Assembly: GCF_004341035.1 (NCBI RefSeq)
Contig: NZ_SLXK01000006.1
Span: 86,913 to 150,912 of the forward strand
Length of the DNA: 64,000 nucleotides
Reading direction: 5' to 3'
DNA from: Scopulibacillus darangshiensis
GTDB lineage: Bacteria > Bacillota > Bacilli > Bacillales > Sporolactobacillaceae
Below, piece by piece: positions 8,047 to 16,868 of this stretch; the stretch's first letter is position 1; each line of letters begins with the position of its first letter. The notes under the pieces were generated by a model. The model was given only the letters and a program-made list of their open reading frames with translations, searched no databases and was not told the DNA's origin. The position numbers and the translations under genes were made by a program.

Positions 8047-9568
8047 GCTGCACCGCCGCCTTTTCCTTCTGGCCTGCCATTAACAGACCCAATTCATTTT
8101 CATTTGTTTCACTTGGTGTAACAATATCAATAATGCGGCCTTCATAAATAACCGCAATTCGGTCACTTAAATTCAAAATTTCATCCAACTCAAAAGAAAC
8201 AAGCAAGACAGCCTTCCCTTGCTTACGTTCTTCAATCAGTTTGTTATGAATAAATTCAATCGCGCCGACATCCAGTCCCCGCGTCGGCTGTGCAGCTATT
8301 AGCAGATCAGGGCTGCGATCAATTTCTCTGGCAATGATCGCTTTTTGCTGGTTGCCTCCAGATAAAGCTCTGGCTGGGGTATAAGCATCGGGGGTTCGGA
8401 CGTCATATTCTTTAATGAGACTTTTTGCCTTTTGATAAATGTTGTTATAATGCAGATACCCTGCCGTCGCTTGCGGCTTCTGATAATACGTTTGCAATAC
8501 AATATTTTCACCGACGGAAAAATCAAGGACCAATCCATGTTTGTGGCGATCTTCAGGGATATGCCCGACGCCTTTCTCAGTGATTTTTCTTGGACTTAAA
8601 TTTGTGATTTCCTTTTGATTTAATGTGATCGATCCCTTTTTAACCTTTCTTAACCCGGAGATGGCTTCAATCAGCTCAGTTTGACCATTGCCATCGACAC
8701 CGGCAATCCCCAGGATCTCGCCGCCTTTAACTGTCAAATTCAACTGATCGACGACCGGGACTTTTCGCGAATCAACGACCGTCAAATTGTCAACAATCAA
8801 TACATCACCATTTGGCTTGTATGGCTCATCATTCACTTTTGTATTAACTTGACGGCCCACCATCATACTGGCAAGTTGATCAGGATTGGTATCCTTTACC
8901 TCCACAGTGCCGATCCCTTTTCCGCGGCGAATGACTGTACAGCGGTCACAGATTTCCATAATTTCTTTTAATTTATGGGTAATCAGGATGATTGATTTGC
9001 CTTCTTTAACAAGCAGTTTCATAATTTTAGTGAGCTCTTTGACTTCAAGAGGAGTTAGAACCGCGGTTGGCTCATCAAAAATAAGAATGTCTGCTCCTCT
9101 ATATAATGTCTTTAAAATTTCTACCCGCTGCTGCATGCCGACAGAGATATCCTCAATTTTTTTATTAGGTTTAACATCCAGCCCGTATTGTTCGGAAAGT
9201 TTCATAACTTGCTTTCCGGCATGCTTTAAATCCAGTTTTCCGCCCAGAGTCGGTTCACTGCCCAATATAATATTCTCGGTGACGGTAAATTTGTCAATTA
9301 ACATAAAGTGCTGATGAACCATGCCAATGCCGAGGCTATTAGCAATATTAGGGTCAGTGATATTCACTTTCTTTCCTTTAACGCGGATGTCACCTTTTTC
9401 GGGTTGGTAAAGACCAAACAACACATTCATAAGTGTTGATTTGCCTGCTCCATTTTCACCCAAAAGAGCATGGATCTCACCTTTGTTAACCTGCAAAGTG
9501 ATATCGTCGTTGGCAACAATTCCGGGAAACTCTTTCCGGATGTTCCGCATCTCAATCACATAAGACAT
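8030..9568 (-). CDS. nupO: nucleoside ABC transporter, duplicated ATP-binding protein (NupO/YufO)
   Basis: A 512-residue protein with two ABC domains, as in RbsA and YufO. The first domain has a Walker A GENGAGKS near residue 39 and signature ISVGMQQRVEIL with Walker B ILIFDEPTAVL. The second has a degenerate P-loop GVDGNGQTEL, signature LSGGNQQKAIIARE and DLLIAAQPTRGLD, where the usual catalytic Glu after Walker B is replaced; this is typical of the family, so one site is probably non-hydrolytic. The ATG at 9566-9568 is preferred to an upstream in-frame codon because GGGAG precedes it and the protein then begins MSYVIEMRNIRKEFPG. It energises the import carried out by NupP/NupQ. Confidence 0.94.
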   Translation of the reverse strand: MSYVIEMRNIRKEFPGIVANDDITLQVNKGEIHALLGENGAGKSTLMNVLFGLYQPEKGDIRVKGKKVNITDPNIANSLGIGMVHQHFMLIDKFTVTENIILGSEPTLGGKLDLKHAGKQVMKLSEQYGLDVKPNKKIEDISVGMQQRVEILKTLYRGADILIFDEPTAVLTPLEVKELTKIMKLLVKEGKSIILITHKLKEIMEICDRCTVIRRGKGIGTVEVKDTNPDQLASMMVGRQVNTKVNDEPYKPNGDVLIVDNLTVVDSRKVPVVDQLNLTVKGGEILGIAGVDGNGQTELIEAISGLRKVKKGSITLNQKEITNLSPRKITEKGVGHIPEDRHKHGLVLDFSVGENIVLQTYYQKPQATAGYLHYNNIYQKAKSLIKEYDVRTPDAYTPARALSGGNQQKAIIAREIDRSPDLLIAAQPTRGLDVGAIEFIHNKLIEERKQGKAVLLVSFELDEILNLSDRIAVIYEGRIIDIVTPSETNENELGLLMAGQKEKAAVQREENF

Positions 9569-9652
9569 TTTTCTCGACTCCCATCTATTTAAGGCCTTTA
9601 TCCAAATAATGGACAAAGGTCGGGAGCGACCCTTGTCCATTCCTCATCAATA

Positions 9653-10753
9653 CTATTTAAGCGAAGAAAGATAAGCATCATATTCTTTATCTGTCTTCGG
9701 TGCTTTAATCTCTCCGTTAATAATCTTGTTTTTATATTCTTCAACTTTCTTAAGCTCGTCAGCTGAAACATGCTCCATATGGTCTTTGTTAGTTGTAATT
9801 CCCACGCCATTATCTTTCAAACCAAACTCAAGCACTTTTCCACCTGGGAATTTGCCTTGCTGAGTTTCCTTAGAAACCTCAGTGACAGCATTGTCAACAC
9901 GTTTAACCATTGAGGTCAAAGTCACATCTTCAGGAAGACCTTGTTCGTATTGGTCACGGTCAACTCCGATGACCCAAACATTTTCACCATTTTTCTTGCG
10001 TGTCTTAGCTTCAGTAAAGACGCCGTTACCAGTCGCGCCGGCAGAATGATAAATGATGTCTGCCCCTTTGCCATACATCGTAGCTGCAATAGCTTGCCCT
10101 TTATCAGGCGCATTGAAATCGCCAGCATATTGAACAAAAATTTTGGCGTCCGGGTTAACGGTTTTCACACCCGCCTTGAATCCGCTTTCAAATTTCTTGA
10201 TCAGTTCAGATTTAATCCCGCCAATAAAGCCAATTTTTTTGGATTTTGTCGTCATTCCGGCAACTACCCCCACCAAAAATGAGCCTTGCTGTTCCTTAAA
10301 GGTAATGCTTGCAACGTTTTTCATTGGCTTTTTGTTATCATCCGTAACAACGCTGTCAACAATAGCAAGCTGTGCATCAGGATTTTGCTCAGCGGCTTTT
10401 TTAACATCGCTCTCCATCAGGTAACCGATCCCGTATACAAGATCATAGTTCTGGTGAATCAACTGATTAAGGTTTGGTGCATAATCGGCTTGTGATGTTG
10501 ACTGGAGGTATTTAACATCCTTGCCAACCTTCATATCATTTTTCTTGCCAAAAGCCTTTAACCCTTCCCACGCTGACTGGTTAAATGACTTATCATCCAC
10601 ACCGCCGGTATCCGTAACCATGGCAACTGTGAAATTGTCATCCTTGCCGTCCTTGTTGCCTGAATTTCCGGAATCCTTGGAACCACAGGCAGAAAGCAGC
10701 ATGCCAACAACAAGCATAACAGCTACTAGTGCTGCATATTTCTTTTTGAACAC
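9653..10753 (-). CDS. nupN: BMP family nucleoside-binding lipoprotein (NupN/YufN)
   Basis: A 366-residue extracellular substrate-binding lipoprotein. The N-terminus is a lipoprotein signal peptide ending in the lipobox LSAC (MLVVGMLLSAC), followed by a Gly/Asn/Asp-rich linker. The BMP/Med domain follows: TDTGGVDDKSFNQSAWEGL near residues 49-67, GIGYLMESDVKKAA, and IGFIGG. These proteins bind nucleosides such as guanosine and deliver them to the permeases encoded by the next three genes. The start is GTG at 10751-10753 with GGGAGG 8 nt upstream. About 85 bp separate its stop from nupO, a usual spacing that allows higher lipoprotein expression. In B. subtilis the yufNOPQ operon is under CodY control; no convincing CodY box was found here. 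Confidence 0.93.
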   Translation of the reverse strand: MFKKKYAALVAVMLVVGMLLSACGSKDSGNSGNKDGKDDNFTVAMVTDTGGVDDKSFNQSAWEGLKAFGKKNDMKVGKDVKYLQSTSQADYAPNLNQLIHQNYDLVYGIGYLMESDVKKAAEQNPDAQLAIVDSVVTDDNKKPMKNVASITFKEQQGSFLVGVVAGMTTKSKKIGFIGGIKSELIKKFESGFKAGVKTVNPDAKIFVQYAGDFNAPDKGQAIAATMYGKGADIIYHSAGATGNGVFTEAKTRKKNGENVWVIGVDRDQYEQGLPEDVTLTSMVKRVDNAVTEVSKETQQGKFPGGKVLEFGLKDNGVGITTNKDHMEHVSADELKKVEEYKNKIINGEIKAPKTDKEYDAYLSSLK

Positions 10754-10879
10754 CCAAATGTCCTCCCTTTTTCCCCTTTAATATTGTAAAAGAACTGTAA
10801 TACAATCTAACTATAACTTAATTCCATTGAAAAATGAATATCAAATGTTATAAAAATGCTAAAATTCGACATAATAATA

Positions 10880-10907
10880 CACAAACCCGCCAATCGGCGG
10901 GTTTGTG
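10880..10907 (-). terminator. strong hairpin directly after spoIIIE
   Basis: CACAAACCCGCC (10880-10891) and GGCGGGTTTGTG (10896-10907) make a perfect 12-bp stem with a 4-nt loop. The spoIIIE stop codon is immediately upstream at 10908-10910. On the minus strand the stem is followed by TATTATTATG, so it is a likely terminator although the T tract is broken. Confidence 0.8.
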
Positions 10908-13205
10908 TTATTGTGAGGAAACATCATCTTCAATTTTTGCCACTAAAACTTCTCTAGGTTTACTGCCTTCATACGGCCCTACGATCCCATGTGCTTCCAT
11001 CGCATCAATTAGCCGGGCAGCACGGGTATAGCCAATTCGAAACCGTCTTTGCAGCATGGACACTGAAGCGGTTTGCATGTCAGTGACGAGCTGTACGGCA
11101 TCATCATACAAATCGTCATCCACCTTTTCTACTGTCCCCTCGGGCTCATCGCTTGGGATCATATTTTCCTGATACTGTGCTTTTTGTTGGCTGATAGCAA
11201 AATCAACGATTTTTTCAACCTCATCATCCGTCAGGAAGGCCCCTTGTATACGCGTTGGTTTTGAGGCACCGATCGGCAAGAAGAGCATGTCACCCTTACC
11301 CAAAAGCTTTTCAGCCCCGCCGGAGTCGAGAATCGTTCTGGAATCCGTCTGTGATGAGACGCTAAATGCGATTCGGGAAGGAATATTTGCCTTAATGACG
11401 CCTGTGATGACGTCTACCGAAGGCCTTTGGGTCGCGATAATCAAATGAATCCCCGCAGCACGGGCCATTTGGGCCAGTCTTGTGATGGCATCCTCCACAT
11501 CCTTTGATGCCACCATCATCAGATCAGCGAGCTCATCAATAATGACAACGATATACGGCATCAGCGGCTGCTGATCGCCATTCTCTTCATTATGACGGCG
11601 TATATAATTATTATACCCTTCCAAATTCCGTGTGCCGCTGTCAGAAAACAGTTCATAACGCCGTTCCATCTCGCCGACTACTTTCTTTAACGCTTGTGAC
11701 GCTTTTTTGGGATCCGTTACAACTGGTGTCAGGAGATGGGGCACCCCATTGTACACATTCAATTCAACCATTTTAGGGTCTACCATTAACAACTTAACCT
11801 CATGAGGTTTGGTCCGCATTAAAACGCTTGTAATAATCCCATTAATACAAACACTTTTCCCGCTTCCTGTCGCTCCAGCGACAAGCAGATGGGGCATTTT
11901 GCTTAAATCAGCCAAGACAGGTTCACCCGATATATCACGGCCGAGTCCAATGGCGAGTCTTGACCCCTGTTTCTTTGCGTTATCGGACTCAAGAACTTCG
12001 CGAAGACTTACCATTGCGACATCTTGGTTAGGAACCTCAATTCCCACGGCAGATTTACCTGGAATCGGCGCTTCGATCCGAATTTCTTTTGCAGCCAAGG
12101 CCAAGGCCAAGTCATCATTAAGGCTGACGATGCGGCTGACCTTCACACCAACATCAGGGTAGACCTCGTATCTTGTAACGGCTGGCCCCAAATGAACCTT
12201 CTTTACTTTTGCCCTGACCCCAAAGCTTTCAAACGTCTTTTCTAATTTACGGACATTGTCAGCAATGTGTTTGCGTTCATGATGCTGTGTGTTTGCTTTA
12301 GGGCGGTCCAGGAGGTTAACGGGCGGCAGTTTATACGCTGTATTTTCAACCTCTGCCATAGTAAAGGCAGGCACCTTGGTTTCATCTTCCTGTTCTTTTT
12401 CTTGCGGTTGTACAGGCTGTTGTTCATTTATTTTTGGTTCAGCCTCTTGAACGGATTGATGCTCACTGAAATCATGGATGATCGGTTCAGGATCTGACTC
12501 AGCCTGTTCATCCGTCTCTTTATCCCGGCTTTTATCACTTCGCTTGTCCTGCTTTTCCTTCCGTTTTTCCTTCATTTGCTCGATTTGATCCTTTTGCTTG
12601 GCAACGGCTGCTTGACCCGCCTTTTTCATCCGGCCAAGAAGTTTCTTAGCTGTGTCACGCAAAGATTTCCCTGTAATTAGGATGATAGCAACAAGAATTA
12701 GAAAAAATGACATAAACATCGTTCCGGTAGTATCAAACAAGGCATGGAAAAAGGCAAAACCGATTGCGCCAATCATGCCGCCGCCAAGCTGATCCCCCGC
12801 AATGTTTCCAGACAGCTGCCCTTTATAAAGATCCCAAGTGTTAAGAATGACTGATTTATTCCGCCACTTGCTATAAGCAGTCAGTGCACTAAAAAGCTTG
12901 ATATGGCTTAGCAGCAACAAAGAAAATGTTAAAAGATAAATTCCCGTTAATCTTCTAGTAAAAAAATGGGGCTGCTGCTGTTTCCAAATGTAGTAGATTG
13001 ATAGAATCAATGTCCCAATAAAGAGCAGCATGTACCAATTCCCTAAAAATAAACGGGCAGCTTCGACAAAGACGTTTCCCACCGGGCCTAGTTTGGCGAT
13101 GGCGATGCATGTTAAAGCAAATATTAATAGACCTGATATCTCATAAATAATCGTATCTTTCCAACCTTTATTTTTTTGGCTTTTTCTCTTTTTTTTCTTA
13201 GCCAC
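10908..13205 (-). CDS. spoIIIE: DNA translocase SpoIIIE (FtsK family)
   Basis: A 765-residue septal DNA pump that moves the chromosome into the forespore. Four hydrophobic membrane segments occupy roughly residues 20-170, followed by a charged Lys/Glu/Gln-rich linker of about 100 residues. The motor domain contains Walker A GATGSGKS and Walker [13 protein letters not shown], plus a C-terminal winged-helix gamma domain ([19 protein letters not shown]) that reads DNA polarity sequences. Length is close to the B. subtilis protein. A GTG at 13203-13205 is preferred to an upstream in-frame start because GGGGTG precedes it and the protein then begins with the typical basic [11 protein letters not shown]. 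The usual next gene in Bacillus, the GntR regulator ymfC, is absent; nupN follows instead. Confidence 0.95.
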   Translation of the reverse strand: MAKKKKRKSQKNKGWKDTIIYEISGLLIFALTCIAIAKLGPVGNVFVEAARLFLGNWYMLLFIGTLILSIYYIWKQQQPHFFTRRLTGIYLLTFSLLLLSHIKLFSALTAYSKWRNKSVILNTWDLYKGQLSGNIAGDQLGGGMIGAIGFAFFHALFDTTGTMFMSFFLILVAIILITGKSLRDTAKKLLGRMKKAGQAAVAKQKDQIEQMKEKRKEKQDKRSDKSRDKETDEQAESDPEPIIHDFSEHQSVQEAEPKINEQQPVQPQEKEQEDETKVPAFTMAEVENTAYKLPPVNLLDRPKANTQHHERKHIADNVRKLEKTFESFGVRAKVKKVHLGPAVTRYEVYPDVGVKVSRIVSLNDDLALALAAKEIRIEAPIPGKSAVGIEVPNQDVAMVSLREVLESDNAKKQGSRLAIGLGRDISGEPVLADLSKMPHLLVAGATGSGKSVCINGIITSVLMRTKPHEVKLLMVDPKMVELNVYNGVPHLLTPVVTDPKKASQALKKVVGEMERRYELFSDSGTRNLEGYNNYIRRHNEENGDQQPLMPYIVVIIDELADLMMVASKDVEDAITRLAQMARAAGIHLIIATQRPSVDVITGVIKANIPSRIAFSVSSQTDSRTILDSGGAEKLLGKGDMLFLPIGASKPTRIQGAFLTDDEVEKIVDFAISQQKAQYQENMIPSDEPEGTVEKVDDDLYDDAVQLVTDMQTASVSMLQRRFRIGYTRAARLIDAMEAHGIVGPYEGSKPREVLVAKIEDDVSSQ

Positions 13206-13290
13206 AATATACACCCCAAAACGATAGAATAGATAACAAGCAGCTTGGCTGCTTGTCATCTCCTTTGTTTATTTAACCTTATATTTAATG

Positions 13291-13317
13291 TACAGTAAAG
13301 TGTGGATTACAGTAAAG
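13291..13317. repeat. 10-bp direct repeat TACAGTAAAG upstream of spoIIIE
   Basis: TACAGTAAAG occurs at 13291-13300 and again at 13308-13317, 17 bp apart. It lies about 90-110 bp upstream of the spoIIIE GTG and overlaps the candidate promoter, so it could be an operator, though chance is not excluded. Confidence 0.5.
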
Positions 13318-13390
13318 GCTTCAACAAAAGACAATAAAGCAATAACTTCAATTAGTTCTTATGAAGATATTGTAACACCTAATAAAATGA

Positions 13391-13418
13391 AAGAGTACAT
13401 GCCTAAGAGTACATGCCC
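13391..13418. repeat. 14-bp tandem duplication
   Basis: AAGAGTACATGCCT at 13391-13404 is followed directly by AAGAGTACATGCCC at 13405-13418, two copies with one difference at the last base. It borders the GACGC-rich stretch and may be the edge of an interspersed repeat. Confidence 0.7.
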
Positions 13419-13547
13419 AACAATTTGGCGTCCCGCTTTGGTCTTTCCGTCTTAGGAGGTATTCGCGTCTCAATGAGCGTTGACTGCGTCCGACACTGCG
13501 TCTTGGATGGGATATTGCGTATGGCCCGGGTTTACTAATCAGATTAA

Positions 13548-13575
13548 GGACAGTGATTTGTTTAAATCACTGTCC
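13548..13575 (-). terminator. hairpin after tepA-ylzJ
   Basis: GGACAGTGATTT (13548-13559) and AAATCACTGTCC (13564-13575) form a perfect 12-bp stem with loop GTTT, 26 bp after the ylzJ stop. On the minus strand the tail is TTAATCTG, so the T tract is poor; the plus-strand tail ATTTTTAT is better. Confidence 0.65.
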
Positions 13576-13600
13576 ATTTTTATCTTGGGAAATGTATTTT

Positions 13601-13825
13601 TTAAAGTAAGGGCTTCATTGTAACCATTTCGCCGGGCTGATAGCGCTGGTCAAGAAAGTGATTGGGATCTGAGCTGATCAACTGAAGGATTTTATAGTCG
13701 TCACCTTCCGTCTCCTCAACGATCAGCTTGACTCCGTTCATCTCCAATGTTTTTTGCTTCTTTTTTGCTTGGTCTTCTTCCTCATCAAAAATAACGTCGT
13801 GAGGATAAATCGTATAAAGGATCAT
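13601..13825 (-). CDS. ylzJ: YlzJ-like protein
   Basis: A 74-residue protein of the YlzJ family, which in Bacillus sits between tepA and spoIIIE exactly as here. The sequence begins [18 protein letters not shown] and has a compact beta-rich pattern with a conserved end ([18 protein letters not shown]). It is soluble, with no signal peptide. Function is unknown. Its ATG overlaps the tepA stop codon by four bases (ATGA), so the two are translationally coupled. A hairpin follows, so this is probably the last gene of its transcript. Confidence 0.85.
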   Translation of the reverse strand: MILYTIYPHDVIFDEEEDQAKKKQKTLEMNGVKLIVEETEGDDYKILQLISSDPNHFLDQRYQPGEMVTMKPLL

Positions 13826-14556
13826 TGGACCACCTGCTCATCTGGCTGCTTTCCCTTGTTTTCATCAATCAAGTTTTGCAATTTTCCAAGGGCATGACCC
13901 AAACCTCCGACCTCGTCAATAAGCCCATATTCTACGGCATCCGTTCCAACGACATTCGTTCCGATATCTCTCGTTAAATTGCCTTGGCTGTACATCAATT
14001 CTCTAAATTTATCCTCGGTTATATTAGAATGTGAAACAACAAACTGTGTAACCCTGTCCTGCATTTTATCCAAGTACTCGAATGTCTGCGGCACACCGAT
14101 AACAAGTCCGTTCATTCGGACCGGATGGATGGTCATTGTCGCGCTCTCGGCTATAAAGGAGTAATCCGAAGCCACAGCAATTGGAACACCGATGGAGTGA
14201 CCGCCGCCCATAACCAAAGTTACGGCCGGCTTGGAAATCGTCGAAATCATTTCAGCGATCGCGAGTCCCGCCTCGACATCACCGCCAACAGTATTAAGAA
14301 TAACCATTAATCCCTCAATTTGATCATTTTGCTCGATCGCAACAAGCTGGGGAATCAGGTGTTCATATTTTGTCGTTTTATTTTTTGGCGGCAATGCCAG
14401 ATGTCCCTCGATTTGACCAACGATCGTCAAGCAATGAATATTCGACTGTGCCTCTGGAGCCTGGGTTTGACCGAGCTTTTGAATTTGATTAAGTATAGCA
14501 TTTTGTTCTTGTGCCTGCTCTTGCTCTTGTCCTCTTTCCGGTTGTTCTTCAGGCAT
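13822..14556 (-). CDS. tepA: ClpP-like translocation-enhancing protease TepA
   Basis: A 244-residue ClpP/crotonase-fold protein. After a Gln/Glu-rich N-terminus of about 45 residues comes the protease domain with oxyanion strand [20 protein letters not shown], then a [15 protein letters not shown] segment where ClpP has its catalytic Ser, and TIHPVRMNG carrying the His. B. subtilis TepA has been linked to protein secretion and to degradation of small acid-soluble spore proteins during outgrowth; the role here is by homology. The ATG at 14554-14556 is preferred over an in-frame upstream codon (14580) because AGGAGA is correctly upstream of it. It overlaps ylzJ. Confidence 0.9.
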   Translation of the reverse strand: MPEEQPERGQEQEQAQEQNAILNQIQKLGQTQAPEAQSNIHCLTIVGQIEGHLALPPKNKTTKYEHLIPQLVAIEQNDQIEGLMVILNTVGGDVEAGLAIAEMISTISKPAVTLVMGGGHSIGVPIAVASDYSFIAESATMTIHPVRMNGLVIGVPQTFEYLDKMQDRVTQFVVSHSNITEDKFRELMYSQGNLTRDIGTNVVGTDAVEYGLIDEVGGLGHALGKLQNLIDENKGKQPDEQVVQ

Positions 14557-15002
14557 GCTCACATCTCTCCTTTTCCTCATACTAAAGGTAGTATTTGATG
14601 GAGAAGATGCTTTTATGCCTAAAGCCTATGTTTCGTTTAATACCCAAATGTCGCCGTTTCTTCCGTTAATCTCTTTGAACGATCTCAACACCGTCTTTTT
14701 ATCAATCTCGGGCGTTCATCACCGGCTGAAGACCATTTCTCCCTTTAATTTTACTGATTTTGGATTTTTGGTTTAATCCGATTGGAATTATAGTGGCAGG
14801 CACTCAATAAATATGGAATCCATGGCGAAGCAACAACGGTAGCTTGCTTTATTTAATACAACAATAGTTTTATTAAATCGAACGAACTACAATTGCGGCA
14901 TAAATAGAGCCCTTATATCTTACCACGGTCTAATCCGCGCTCCTTGACAATATTACCAAACATTGCCCCACAAGCCGATATTTTGTATTTCCCCAAAAAG
15001 CA
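14557..15002. other. 446-bp intergenic region between rnjB and tepA
   Basis: No supported gene. A plus-strand frame at 14615-14776 (starting [11 protein letters not shown]) is open for about 53 codons, but I recognise no family and there is no good ribosome site. The minus strand holds a TATAAT-like box near 14790 without a recognisable -35 at normal spacing; it could still contribute to tepA expression. The rest is A/T-rich and non-repetitive. A degraded gene is possible. Confidence 0.45.
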
Positions 15003-15033
15003 AAAACAACACTGCTGTCGCGAGTGTTGTTTT
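15003..15033 (-). terminator. intrinsic terminator after rnjB
   Basis: AAAACAACACT (15003-15013) and AGTGTTGTTTT (15023-15033) form an 11-bp stem with a 9-nt loop. On the minus strand it is followed by TGCTTTTTGG, 6 bp after the rnjB stop. A convincing terminator. Confidence 0.88.
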
Positions 15034-15039
15034 CTGGTT

Positions 15040-16704
15040 TTATATTTCCATGATAATTGGCAGTATCATTGGACGGCGTTTGGTTTTGTCGTACAGGTAC
15101 TTGCCCAAAGAGTCTCTTATCCCATTTTTCAATGATGACCATTCAGAGACATTTTTGGTCAGTGCTTGCGATAAGACTTCTGCAACGATGTTATTCGCAT
15201 CTTCAATCAATTTCTCCGATTCGCGGACATAGACAAATCCCCGTGTAATGATTTCAGGTCCAGACAGAATCTTCTTGGACTGTCTGCCCAGCGTCACAAC
15301 GACGACGAGAGTGCCGTCCTGGGATAATAGCCGGCGGTCACGCAAAACAATATTTCCGACATCACCGACACCTAGGCCGTCAACCAAAAGCTGACCTGCC
15401 GGGACTTTCTCGATTTGCCTTGCCTGTCCTTTTGTAAATTCAACAACATCACCTTTATCCAAAAGGAAAATATGATGAAGCGGAATACCATTTGAAACGG
15501 CCAAGTCTTGATGAGCCTTTAACATTCTAAATTCACCGCGAATTGGTACGAGATACTTTGGCCTAATTAATTCCAGCATAAGCTTAAGTTCTTCTTGGGA
15601 AGCATGGCCAGATGTATGGACCCGGTCCCCGTAAATAACTTTAACTCCAATTCTCATCAATGAATCAATAGCCTTTGTTACGCTTTTCTCATTACCTGGT
15701 GTTGACGATGATGCAAAAATAAATAAATCGTTTTCTGTTAGCGATAACCGTTTGTGTGAATGACTAGCAATGCGAGTTAGGGGTGAAATCGGGTCGCCTT
15801 CAATACCTGATGTTAAGATGGCTATTTGATGATCTTTAAGTTTATTTATCCTGTCTAAATTGACTAATGTCCCTTTAGGTATGTCAAGATAACCGAGTTT
15901 AGTGGCCATGCCCACGATTCGTTCCAAATAACGCCCGTCGATGGCAATCTTCCGGTTATTTTGCACAGCTGCCTGAACCACTTGTTGTATTCTGTGAATA
16001 TTCGTGGCATACAGTGATGTGATGACACGGCCTTTGGCAAAGTAAAAAATATCGTCCAAATTTTCGCCGACCACTGCATCAGACCGTGTTTTACCTGGGA
16101 CTTCAGCGTTTTTGCTGTCGGATAAAAGGCATAAAACACCTCTGTCACCGATTCGGGAAATTTTACTGATATCGGGCTTTTGGCCGTCCACTGGTGTATA
16201 GTCAAATTTAAAATCCCCGGTATGTACAACTGCTCCTTGAGAAGTGTAAATAGCAAATCCTACAGAATCAGGAACGCTGTGATTCGTTCTGAAGAAGGCA
16301 ATCGTACGACCAGCAATCCTTAAATCTTTGCCGGGTTCGATCGTGTTTAGTTTAGCCCTTTTCAGAGCATTAACATCCTTTAACTTTTCTTCAAGCAGAG
16401 CGATCGTCAGTTTTGTTCCGTAAACCGGTGCTTTCAAATCCTTAAGTAAATACGGCAAGCCGCCGATATGAGCCTGATGTCCATGAGTTAATAAAATAGC
16501 CTTAATACGGTCCTTATTTTCCACTAAATATGCCGCATCGGGAATCACGGTATCAACACCAAGCATATCATCGTTAGGGTGCATTAAACCCGCATCGATA
16601 ATAAAAATATCTTTATTCACTTCAATGACTGTCATATTATTGCCAACTTCACCAACGCCGCCCATTGCATAAATCTTTACCTCGTCATCCTTATGCTTTG
16701 ACAA
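15040..16704 (-). CDS. rnjB: ribonuclease J2
   Basis: A 554-residue metallo-beta-lactamase/beta-CASP ribonuclease that partners RNase J1 in mRNA and rRNA processing. The metal motif HxHxDH reads HGHQAH at residues 74-79, so the conserved Asp is Ala. Degeneration of this motif is a known feature of RNase J2, which is weak alone and acts in a J1/J2 complex. HSVPDS, HTGDFKFD, the beta-CASP core and a C-terminal domain with SGHASQEEL are present. The adjacency to tepA and dapA also fits rnjB rather than rnjA. The start is TTG at 16702-16704 with AGGAGG 8 nt upstream. It has its own promoter and terminator. Confidence 0.93.
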   Translation of the reverse strand: MSKHKDDEVKIYAMGGVGEVGNNMTVIEVNKDIFIIDAGLMHPNDDMLGVDTVIPDAAYLVENKDRIKAILLTHGHQAHIGGLPYLLKDLKAPVYGTKLTIALLEEKLKDVNALKRAKLNTIEPGKDLRIAGRTIAFFRTNHSVPDSVGFAIYTSQGAVVHTGDFKFDYTPVDGQKPDISKISRIGDRGVLCLLSDSKNAEVPGKTRSDAVVGENLDDIFYFAKGRVITSLYATNIHRIQQVVQAAVQNNRKIAIDGRYLERIVGMATKLGYLDIPKGTLVNLDRINKLKDHQIAILTSGIEGDPISPLTRIASHSHKRLSLTENDLFIFASSSTPGNEKSVTKAIDSLMRIGVKVIYGDRVHTSGHASQEELKLMLELIRPKYLVPIRGEFRMLKAHQDLAVSNGIPLHHIFLLDKGDVVEFTKGQARQIEKVPAGQLLVDGLGVGDVGNIVLRDRRLLSQDGTLVVVVTLGRQSKKILSGPEIITRGFVYVRESEKLIEDANNIVAEVLSQALTKNVSEWSSLKNGIRDSLGKYLYDKTKRRPMILPIIMEI

Positions 16705-16765
16705 TGGGCATTCCTCCTATTAAGTTAAACAGCCATCTGGTTCACCCGTACTAATCATTTCTTTT

Positions 16766-16795
16766 ATTATAACCGATTCCAAAATTAAAGTACAA
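16766..16795 (-). promoter_or_regulatory. SigA-type promoter for rnjB
   Basis: On the minus strand TTGTAC (16790-16795), an 18-nt spacer and TATAAT (16766-16771). It lies downstream of the dapA terminator and about 60 bp before the TTG start of rnjB. Confidence 0.7.
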
Positions 16796-16833
16796 GTTCA
16801 AAAATAATAAAATGTGCTGGGAAGATAATTTTA

Positions 16834-16858
16834 GGGATCAGCCGTCAGTGCTGATCCC
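16834..16858 (-). terminator. hairpin after dapA
   Basis: GGGATCAGC (16834-16842) and GCTGATCCC (16850-16858) form a 9-bp stem with a 7-nt loop, 10 bp after the dapA stop. The minus-strand tail TAAAATTATC is only moderately T-rich. Confidence 0.75.
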
Positions 16859-16868
16859 TTATTTAATG

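Larger units (their letters stand above)
13206..13600. other. 395-bp intergenic region between ylzJ and spoIIIE
   Basis: No supported gene. From the spoIIIE side it holds the ribosome site, a 10-bp direct repeat (13291-13317), an A/T-rich stretch, a 14-bp tandem duplication (13391-13418), a higher-GC stretch at about 13425-13540 in which the minus strand repeats GACGC about four times, and the ylzJ-distal hairpin (13548-13575). A minus-strand candidate for the spoIIIE promoter is TTTACT, 18 nt, TACATT, overlapping the direct repeat. The GACGC-rich part looks like an interspersed repeat or a decayed sequence rather than a gene. Confidence 0.5.

Noticed and set aside
10754..10870. CodY box or clear promoter upstream of nupN
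   Set aside because: The best candidate (ATTTTTCAATGGAAT) has about six mismatches to the CodY consensus, and no -35/-10 pair was convincing.
13425..13540. Minus-strand open frame through the GACGC-rich stretch as a coding remnant
   Set aside because: No start codon or ribosome site, Arg-rich by virtue of the repeated GACGC motif, and no recognisable family.
14615..14776. Plus-strand frame starting [11 protein letters not shown] as a possible transposase start
   Set aside because: The resemblance to transposase N-termini is too vague, the frame is short and no inverted repeats or target duplication were found. Kept only as a note on the gap.
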